DNA from: Burkholderiales bacterium
GTDB lineage: Bacteria > Pseudomonadota > Gammaproteobacteria > Burkholderiales > Chitinimonadaceae
Assembly: GCA_019234745.1 (NCBI GenBank)
Contig: JAFAKZ010000035.1
Location: 1 to 14,253 of the forward strand
DNA length: 14,253 nucleotides
Direction: 5' to 3'
Part shown: in pieces, positions 1 to 4,970 of the stretch
Position numbering within the stretch: position 1 is the stretch's first letter
Layout of the letters: each line of letters begins with the position of its first letter
Made by a program: the position numbers and the translations under genes
The notes under the pieces: model-generated
Told to the model about the DNA's origin: nothing
Database searches by the model: none
What the model saw: the letters and a program-made list of their open reading frames with translations, nothing else

Positions 1-690
1 GACGGCCGCCTGGGCCTGTGCCGGCGTGAAGTACATCAGCAGGTTGCGGCAGAAGATGATGTCGAAGCGTGCAGGCTGCCAGAAGGCAGCGTCGTCGTTG
101 GCCAGGTTGAGCTGCTCGAAGCTGACGGACGACGTGATGTCCGGCACCAGGGCAAAGCCTTGCCCTTCCGGCACGAACCAGCGCTCCAGCAGTTCGGGCG
201 ACAGTTCGCGCAGGGACCAGCTGGAATAGCGGGCGCGGCGGGCGCGCTCCAGCATAGCCGGATTGATGTCAGCGGCTGTAATAGCGACCTGCGCAGCGGC
301 AAGCGGCCGCCACTCGCGCACCGCAATGGCCAGGGAATAGGGCTCCTCGCCTGATGCACAGCCGACCGACAATACCCTGACCGGTACACCCTCCGGGCGC
401 CGCGCCAGGCATTCCGGCAAGGCCAGCTCAGCGAAGGCGATAAACTGATCACCGTAACGCATGAAATACGTTTCCGTGATGGTCAGCTCGCGCGCCAGTA
501 CGGGCAATTCAGCGCTTGCGGCCGAACTCAGGCGATCCAGATAGGCGGCACAGCTGCAGCCGAGTGCGGCGGCGCGGCCGGCCAGCGCGTTGGCCAGGCT
601 GTCGGCCCTGCCGTCTTCCGTCTGCCATCCCAGGTGCTGTTCGAGCAACTGGCGAAAACGTTCGATCTCCCGGTTGCTCGGTAAGGTCAT
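1..690 (-). CDS. cheR: CheR-type chemoreceptor protein-glutamate methyltransferase (3' end beyond window)
   Basis: Predicted cytoplasmic SAM-dependent methyltransferase that methylates glutamates of chemoreceptors. The first 230 codons are visible and the frame is still open at base 1; the usual length of about 270-280 residues implies some 45 are missing. Seen: an N-terminal helical region ending in ITETYFMR (about 71-78), the SAM-binding loop VLSVGCASGEEPYS (about 106-119), an acidic residue after the next strand (AADINP, D141), and the late motif FDIIFCRNLLMYF (about 209-221). These are the standard CheR landmarks in order. The ATG overlaps the stop of the upstream cheW-like gene as ATGA, so the two are probably translationally coupled. 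No TPR extension can be judged because the C-terminus is absent. The family assignment is firm; which receptor it serves is unknown. Confidence 0.93.
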   Translation of the reverse strand, partial: MTLPSNREIERFRQLLEQHLGWQTEDGRADSLANALAGRAAALGCSCAAYLDRLSSAASAELPVLARELTITETYFMRYGDQFIAFAELALPECLARRPEGVPVRVLSVGCASGEEPYSLAIAVREWRPLAAAQVAITAADINPAMLERARRARYSSWSLRELSPELLERWFVPEGQGFALVPDITSSVSFEQLNLANDDAAFWQPARFDIIFCRNLLMYFTPAQAQAAV

Positions 691-1214
691 GACGCCCCCT
701 GCCCCGCTTCGATGGCAGCCCAGGCAGCATCGGTCAATAGCCGCGCGGCATGCAATACCAGCAACAGGCCATCGTCCAGCGTGGCGACGGACGATACGGC
801 CCCCTCGTCAAGGTCGCTCAGTAGCGGTGGCAAGGCGCCCAGCATGGACGCCTGTATCTGGCGTACGCCGAGTACGTCATCCACGGCGATGGCAACGCAG
901 CGGCTGTTCAAATCGAGGGTTACGAACCGCTTAGATAAGCGTTGGCCACTCGACCTGGTCATGCACGCCAGGTCAACCACGGGCACGGGCGCACCCCTTA
1001 TGGTGGCCACGCCCAGCAGGAAGGCCGGCAGCCCTTCCAAGGCGACGACAGGCTGCGGCCGCATGGTCTCAACAACACTGCGCAAGGGCACGGCGTATAA
1101 CACCGCTCCGTTGCGGCACACCAAGTAGCGCTCATCCACCACGACTTCGTCGACCAGTGTCGGGATGCTTGGTACCGAGGAGATTTCAAGAGACCCTAAC
1201 TGTATCCGTTCCAT
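687..1214 (-). CDS. cheW: CheW-like chemosensory coupling protein
   Basis: 175-residue single-domain CheW-type protein, expected to bridge chemoreceptors to a CheA kinase in a membrane-associated array. Seen: YLVCRNGAVLYAVPLRSVVETM (split here as YLVCRNGAVLYAVPL then RSVVETM, about 30-51), the 'LGVATIRGAPVPVVDL' segment (about 67-82) that matches the conserved CheW 'GvinlRG.ilPvidl' core, and a C-terminal 'VAIAVDDVLGVRQI' strand (about 107-120). These match both CheW beta-barrels. There is no kinase or receiver domain attached. The start is supported by a strong purine-rich ribosome site (GAGGGGGG) directly upstream, which overlaps the stop codon of the kinase gene before it; the 3' end overlaps cheR by four bases. 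Its place between a hybrid kinase and cheR suggests that it serves an alternative chemosensory pathway rather than being a lone scaffold, but this is inference. Confidence 0.9.
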   Translation of the reverse strand: MERIQLGSLEISSVPSIPTLVDEVVVDERYLVCRNGAVLYAVPLRSVVETMRPQPVVALEGLPAFLLGVATIRGAPVPVVDLACMTRSSGQRLSKRFVTLDLNSRCVAIAVDDVLGVRQIQASMLGALPPLLSDLDEGAVSSVATLDDGLLLVLHAARLLTDAAWAAIEAGQGAS

Positions 1215-1223
1215 GAGCCCCCC

Positions 1224-2963
1224 TCAGTCGCCCGCCGGAAGCGAGAAGAAGAATGTAGCGCCGGCGCCGGGCGCCCCTTCTGCCCATACATTGCCACCGT
1301 GGCGGCTGACGATGCGTTTGACGTTGGCCAACCCGATGCCGGTGCCGGGGTATTCGTCCTCACGATGCAGCCGCTGAAATACACCAAACAACTTGCCGTA
1401 GTAGTGCATGTCGAAGCCCGCCCCATTGTCTTTCACGGCGTAGACGTTGAATGCACCATCGCGCCAGCCGCGCACGCGTACTTCAGGCGCGGGATGGGTG
1501 CTGGAATATTTGATGGCATTGGAGAGCAGGTTTTCCCACACCTGCCGCAGCAGGATGAAGTCGCCGGGCGACGCGGGCAGTGTGTCGATACTGATGGCAA
1601 AGTTCGCGTACTCGGTGTGCTGGCGTAGCTCCGCGATCACGTCTTCGACGACAGTAACCATGTCGACCGTCATGTCGCGCAAGGGCACACGGCTCAGGCG
1701 TGAGAATTCCAGCAGGCCCTTGATCAGCGCATTCATCCTCTGGCAACTATTGCGAATGACACCTAACAAGCGCCGGCTTTCCGGGTCGGCCGACAAATCG
1801 AGCCGCTGCTCCAACTTGCGCGAAAAGCCATCGATGGCACGAAGGGGCGAGCTGAGGTCGTGCGACACGGAATAGCTGAAGCTTTCCAGTTCCTTGTTGG
1901 CAGTCTCCAGCTCGACGGCGCGCTGGTGCAGGCGGTCAAGCAGTGCGATACGTTCCAGTACGGCCGAAATCTGCCGCCCGACGGTGTCGAGAATATCCAG
2001 CGTGCTCTTGTCGGAGGTCGCCTCCGGCATCGTGACCATGGCACCCACGACCTCGTCGGTCAGCTGCAGAGGGGTGATCGCAAGCAGCTTGGCATCGGGC
2101 TGGCCGCGGTTACGGCAAGGACAGCTGAGCAACTGCGTGCCCACGGCGTTGGTCTCCTGATTTAGAACGGCCAGGCAGGCGCAATGGGGTGCTGCCTGAC
2201 ATTCAGGCGCGGGCGTCATATGTTCGGCCGCCACTACGTGGAGCGCACCGTTGGCGTCGTATAGCACAATCCAGCCGGGCGAGAAGCCCGGTAAGCCACC
2301 GATGCCGTGCAACAGCGTGGCACACGCAACATGGGGCGATTCCGACTGTGCGAGCTGCTGGGATATCTGATACAGGCCGCGCAGCACCTGGTTGGCGTGA
2401 GCAATCTGCGCCTGCCGGGCCTGCAGCTCAGCGTTCATGTGCAGTGCTTCGTCGTAGGTGGATATCAGCAGGTCGAGTATCTGCTCGCGGTCAGAATTAA
2501 CGAAATGGCGCTTTCCGCCAAGCAGGATCTCCAAGCCCATCTGCACCCGGTTGCGCTTGCGAAGCTCGTGGTTAAGCAAGATGGAGTCGACGCGGGCAAT
2601 CAGCGTCTCGGGTTCGTAGGGTTTCCGCAGGAAGTTCTCGGCGCCGCACTCCAGGCTGCGCGCGATATCGTCCCAACCGGTGAGCGAGGTCACGATGACG
2701 ACGGGAATGTCCTGCAGCGCAGCATCGGCCTTGATCATCTGGCACAGCTGAAAGCCGTCCATTCCCGGCATCACCACATCCGTGATGATCAGGTTCGGCC
2801 GGCACTTTTGCACGAAGTCCAGTGCCTCGCGTCCGTCGGCGGCCAGCACGACGTTATAGTTGTGTTGCTCAAGGTGATAACGCAGTTGTTCAGCCTGCGT
2901 CGGGCTGTCCTCGACAACCATGATCGTGGCGTTAGCGTGGCTGTCGCGCGCGTGATCAGCCAT
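1224..2963 (-). CDS. REC-GAF-histidine kinase (phytochrome-type kinase core)
   Basis: Soluble 579-residue sensor kinase with an N-terminal receiver. Domains: REC about 12-130 (VVEDS acidic pocket at 16-20, phosphoacceptor D62 in ITDVVMPGMDG, KP at 114-115); helical linker about 155-200; GAF about 200-340 with a cysteine cluster (C255, C261, C263, C281, C283); short coiled coil about 340-362; HisKA with H368 in SVSHDLSSPLRA; HATPase with N-box ENLLSNAIKY (477-486), DNGAGF (512-517) and GTGIGLA (540-546). The kinase core resembles bacteriophytochrome-type kinases (FGVFQRLH). It has no membrane segment. The ATG at 2963 is chosen because a purine-rich SD (AGGGGGCCGAG) precedes it and REC starts about 12 residues later; the longer open frame upstream to 3116 lies inside the hpt gene. 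It overlaps hpt by eight bases. REC could accept phosphate from Hpt or from another kinase; the direction is not visible. Confidence 0.93.
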   Translation of the reverse strand: MADHARDSHANATIMVVEDSPTQAEQLRYHLEQHNYNVVLAADGREALDFVQKCRPNLIITDVVMPGMDGFQLCQMIKADAALQDIPVVIVTSLTGWDDIARSLECGAENFLRKPYEPETLIARVDSILLNHELRKRNRVQMGLEILLGGKRHFVNSDREQILDLLISTYDEALHMNAELQARQAQIAHANQVLRGLYQISQQLAQSESPHVACATLLHGIGGLPGFSPGWIVLYDANGALHVVAAEHMTPAPECQAAPHCACLAVLNQETNAVGTQLLSCPCRNRGQPDAKLLAITPLQLTDEVVGAMVTMPEATSDKSTLDILDTVGRQISAVLERIALLDRLHQRAVELETANKELESFSYSVSHDLSSPLRAIDGFSRKLEQRLDLSADPESRRLLGVIRNSCQRMNALIKGLLEFSRLSRVPLRDMTVDMVTVVEDVIAELRQHTEYANFAISIDTLPASPGDFILLRQVWENLLSNAIKYSSTHPAPEVRVRGWRDGAFNVYAVKDNGAGFDMHYYGKLFGVFQRLHREDEYPGTGIGLANVKRIVSRHGGNVWAEGAPGAGATFFFSLPAGD

Positions 2964-3318
2964 CTCGGCCCCCTGGGCGCAAGGCGGCACAGGCGCTTGC
3001 AAGCTTGCCGATGGCAGCGCGCACGTCGTCGTGTACGGCGGCCAGCCATTCCTGCTCGCCGTGCAGCCCCCGGCTAAGGCTGGTCTCGATGCCGAGGCAC
3101 AGCATCTCCACATCACCCTCGCTCACCGCGCGGGCGGCGCCGCGCAGGCTGTGGACGGCTCGGAAGGCCGCTTCGAAAGCATCCTGCCGCGTCGCCAAGG
3201 CAATCGGCGGACTCAGCTCGGCAAAGTGCTGCAAGACCGTCAAGTGTCCGCCTGCCTCGCGCCAGAAGATGAGCATCAGGCGCTCGCGGAATGCGCGGTC
3301 ATCAACCATGGCGGACAT
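2956..3318 (-). CDS. Stand-alone CheA-P1-like histidine phosphotransfer (Hpt) protein
   Basis: 120-residue all-helical protein. The Hpt motif AVHSLRGAARAV (about 54-65) contains the likely phosphorylated H56, followed by a helix that resembles CheA P1 domains (EMLCLGIETSLSRGL, about 71-85). The N-terminal helix FRERLMLIFWREAGGHL is also typical of the CheA P1/Hpt fold. No catalytic kinase domain is present, so it would act as a phosphate carrier between receivers and kinases. It is the first clear gene of the minus-strand operon and overlaps the REC-GAF-kinase gene by eight bases. Two starts are possible (3318, or 3309 three codons later). Neither has a strong ribosome site, whereas a strong one sits 112 bases upstream in another frame (see the small ORF at 3302-3430). 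Family assignment is good; partners are inferred. Confidence 0.85.
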   Translation of the reverse strand: MSAMVDDRAFRERLMLIFWREAGGHLTVLQHFAELSPPIALATRQDAFEAAFRAVHSLRGAARAVSEGDVEMLCLGIETSLSRGLHGEQEWLAAVHDDVRAAIGKLASACAALRPGGRDG

Positions 3319-3430
3319 AGCAAGACCTGCCAGGCAGGCGTAAACAAGGGGATTGCCGACGGACGGCGCGTGTTGACGGGCCAGGTGCGAGCCGGGATAA
3401 CACCGATGAGCAGTGGCGTGGGTCAGCCAT
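3302..3430 (-). CDS. Possible 42-codon leader ORF overlapping the hpt start
   Basis: A short frame, ATG at 3428-3430 to TGA at 3302-3304, begins MADPRHCSSV. What supports it is the best Shine-Dalgarno sequence near this operon's start, TAGGAGGAAGC directly before the ATG. The stop lies just inside hpt, so ribosomes finishing it could re-initiate at the hpt ATG (3318 or 3309). I recognise no protein family and the codon choice looks random, so the peptide itself may have no function. It could be a translational-coupling leader, or the ribosome site may be chance. Hpt cannot simply be extended into this ATG because the frames differ and the hpt frame meets a TAG just upstream of 3430. Confidence 0.35.
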   Translation of the reverse strand: MADPRHCSSVLSRLAPGPSTRAVRRQSPCLRLPGRSCYVRHG

Positions 3431-3471
3431 GCTTCCTCCTACCTAATGTTCTTAGTGTTGTCAGCGCACCT

Positions 3472-3499
3472 CATATACGGTGCGCAGGATGGCCGGCAA
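3472..3499 (-). promoter_or_regulatory. Candidate sigma-70-type promoter for the chemosensory operon
   Basis: On the minus strand TTGCCG (3499-3494) is followed after 16 bases by TATATG (3477-3472). Each box matches four or more of six consensus positions. It lies about 40 bases upstream of the strong ribosome site at the start of the operon. By eye this is the best match in the region, but short boxes like these arise by chance; no sigma-28 or sigma-54 match was convincing. Confidence 0.3.
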
Positions 3500-3572
3500 T
3501 CTGCGTTGCCAGTCCGCCTACTTAACTTTTAGTTCCCGCTACGGTCAAAGTAAAGGCGAGTTGCAGCGCACA

Positions 3573-3603
3573 ACTTGACTACGCGGCCTGCGTCGACTTG
3601 ACT
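3573..3603 (+). repeat. 8-bp direct repeat ACTTGACT, 23 bp apart
   Basis: ACTTGACT occurs at 3573-3580 and again at 3596-3603. A start-to-start distance of 23 bases is about two helical turns, so both copies would face nearly the same side of the DNA. Each contains a TTGAC element, but no -10 box lies at the right distance downstream of either. It may be a regulator binding site, or chance. Confidence 0.3.
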
Positions 3604-3670
3604 GAAGGTAGCGGCCGGCAGACGTTGCCCCAGATGCAACGCTTGAGTGCCGGATAAGGATAAGTACGGA

Positions 3671-3691
3671 TTTCCTACATTCGATAGGAAA
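3671..3691. repeat. Perfect inverted repeat TTTCCTA-N7-TAGGAAA
   Basis: Arms at 3671-3677 and 3685-3691 are perfectly complementary with a 7-base spacer. The AT-rich arms stand out against the GC-rich surroundings. There is no T-run after it on either strand, so it does not look like a terminator. The layout resembles an operator for a dimeric regulator; I cannot name the regulator. Confidence 0.45.
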
Positions 3692-3782
3692 CCAGACCCC
3701 AGCCCTGAAAAACGGGGCGTCGTCGGAGAGAGGATGGTCCGGTTATGGACTCGCCGGAATCGCGCATGCCCATATTGCGCGT

Positions 3783-3806
3783 GCAGCCCTTGATGTATCG
3801 GGCTGC
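3783..3806. repeat. Inverted repeat GCAGCCC-N10-GGGCTGC
   Basis: Seven-base perfect GC-rich arms at 3783-3789 and 3800-3806 surround a 10-base loop. It could fold as an RNA hairpin in the 5' leader of the rightward operon if transcription starts upstream. No U-tract follows. Some chance of coincidence in GC-rich DNA. Confidence 0.3.
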
Positions 3807-3879
3807 GGCGCAAGCTCAACACCCTGCGGCGGCAAGGCTGGTGCCCGACGCCGACACCCGCAAGTCAGACCCCCACCCA

Positions 3880-3896
3880 CTTATCGCCACGATAAG
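3880..3896. repeat. Inverted repeat CTTATCG-CCA-CGATAAG upstream of the rightward operon
   Basis: Perfect 7-base arms at 3880-3886 and 3890-3896 with a 3-base centre, ending 77 bases before the first ATG of the rightward operon. A 17-bp near-palindrome suits an operator for a dimeric helix-turn-helix regulator, or a small RNA hairpin in the leader. No regulator gene lies in the window that would obviously bind here. Confidence 0.4.
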
Positions 3897-3973
3897 ACGG
3901 CGGTTGCCTCAGTGCGCCCTGCTGACGCTGTCGCGTCGTGCCACCCAACCGGTGCCGCGATGGAGAGCGCGCC

Positions 3974-4969
3974 ATGCGTAGCAGCCGGCAAGAGCACACC
4001 TTGTCGGTCCATGCAGCCAATGCTGGCACAGGCACATGCGACGCCCACGCCGTGTTCGACCGAACAGGCAAGCCAGTGGCGGGTACAGCCGGCTGGCTAC
4101 TGGCCCAGGCCGACCGCGAAGCGAAGGCGAACGCGGCAGTCCATGCGTCGCTCTCGAGCGGTACGACGTCCAATGTGGACGGCATGACGGCCGAGCCTAT
4201 GCTCGATGCACAGGGCGAGGTCGTTGGTGTGCTGGTACACCATGCCGTCAATCATGACGATGCGACGAACACGGTACTGCTGACGCCCAGCATCGAACAG
4301 GATTTTGCCGAGCTGTGCCACGCCCTATCGCACGAGTTGCGCACACCGCTGCGTGCCGTGCAAGGCTTTGCGTCGATGCTCGCCCGGCGTGCGGCCGACC
4401 ATCTCGATCCGGGGGAGCAGCACCTGCTCGCCGTCATACGCGAGAACAGCGAGACGGCCGGTCGCATGCTGGTCAGGCTAGTCGGTCTGACGCAGGTCAT
4501 CCAGGCGAGCATGACGCCTAGGATGACCGATATGGCCTCGCTGGTACACGATGCCTGGCTCGATGAAGGAGAGCGGTTTGTCGGCGCCATCCAGATCGAC
4601 GACGCCCTGCCCGAGGCATTTTGCGACCGAATGCTGATGAAACGTGTGTGGTGCCAGCTCTTGAACAATGCCGTGAAATTCCGACAGCCGGACGTGGTCG
4701 GCCATATTCGCGTCAGCGGCCAGCGTGGCACGAACGAGTGCAGCTACGAAGTCAGCGACGATGGCTTGGGCTTCGATCGTCGCTACGCCAGCCGGCTATT
4801 TGGCATTTACCAGCGCTTGCACGCGCCTGATGCCTTCCCCGGCGAGGGCATAGGGCTCGCCATTGTGGCTCGCATCGTCGGCCGACACGGCGGGCGTGTC
4901 TGGGCCCGCGGCGACATTGGCACCGGCGCGACCTTTGGCTTCAGCCTGCCGCATGGGGATGGTGCCTAA
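3974..4969 (+). CDS. Soluble histidine kinase, phytochrome-type core, short N-terminal sensor
   Basis: 331-residue cytoplasmic kinase. The first ~95 residues look like the remains of a PAS-type sensor fold (AVFDRTGKPVAGTAGW about 26-41; LDAQGEVVGVLVHHAV about 77-92). HisKA carries H120 in ALSHELRTPLRA. HATPase has N-box LLNNAVKF (229-236), DDGLGF (262-267) and GEGIGLAI (290-297). It belongs to the same kinase type as the REC-GAF kinase across the divergent gap (compare GIYQRLH with GVFQRLH), but the two have diverged widely. The ATG at 3974 is chosen because GGAGAG sits about six bases before it; an in-frame ATG at 3938 lacks a ribosome site. Its stop is one base before the ATG of the next gene (TAAGATG). 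The likely partner is therefore the first receiver of that protein. Confidence 0.9.
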   Translation: MRSSRQEHTLSVHAANAGTGTCDAHAVFDRTGKPVAGTAGWLLAQADREAKANAAVHASLSSGTTSNVDGMTAEPMLDAQGEVVGVLVHHAVNHDDATNTVLLTPSIEQDFAELCHALSHELRTPLRAVQGFASMLARRAADHLDPGEQHLLAVIRENSETAGRMLVRLVGLTQVIQASMTPRMTDMASLVHDAWLDEGERFVGAIQIDDALPEAFCDRMLMKRVWCQLLNNAVKFRQPDVVGHIRVSGQRGTNECSYEVSDDGLGFDRRYASRLFGIYQRLHAPDAFPGEGIGLAIVARIVGRHGGRVWARGDIGTGATFGFSLPHGDGA

Positions 4970-4970
4970 G

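Larger units (their letters stand above)
3431..3973. other. Divergent intergenic region, 543 bp
   Basis: This gap separates the leftward chemosensory operon from the rightward c-di-GMP operon. I find no convincing gene: the open frames here (3529-3822 minus and 3745-3981 plus) lack ribosome sites, family motifs and a sensible composition. It contains a direct repeat (3573-3603), three perfect inverted repeats (3671-3691, 3783-3806, 3880-3896) and a weak promoter candidate facing left. I could not pick a convincing promoter for the rightward operon. Unusually long for a locus otherwise packed with overlapping genes, it is likely to be regulatory. Confidence 0.6.

Noticed and set aside
2307..3077. 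256-codon open frame on the plus strand
   Set aside because: It lies opposite the REC-GAF-kinase and hpt genes, whose motifs are unmistakable; it has no recognisable domain and results from high GC.
3640..3725. Possible c-di-GMP riboswitch in the divergent region
   Set aside because: Attractive given the operon content, but I could not fit the conserved core or paired elements of GEMM-type riboswitches; only simple inverted repeats are visible.
3692..3725. ACCCC / GGGG pairing around a GAAAAAC loop
   Set aside because: The arms are only four to five bases and imperfect when extended; too weak to call a terminator or structured RNA.
3529..3822. 97-codon open frame on the minus strand in the intergenic region
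   Set aside because: No ribosome site, no family motif, and it contains one of the inverted repeats and part of another.
3745..3981. 78-codon open frame on the plus strand upstream of the first kinase
   Set aside because: Arg/Ala/Pro-rich chance composition, no ribosome site at a proper distance, and it overlaps the better supported kinase start in another frame.
4863..4970. N-terminal extension of the EAL protein to an ATG at 4863
   Set aside because: The extra 36 residues overlap the kinase HATPase-coding region; the REC domain starts normally from ATG 4971.
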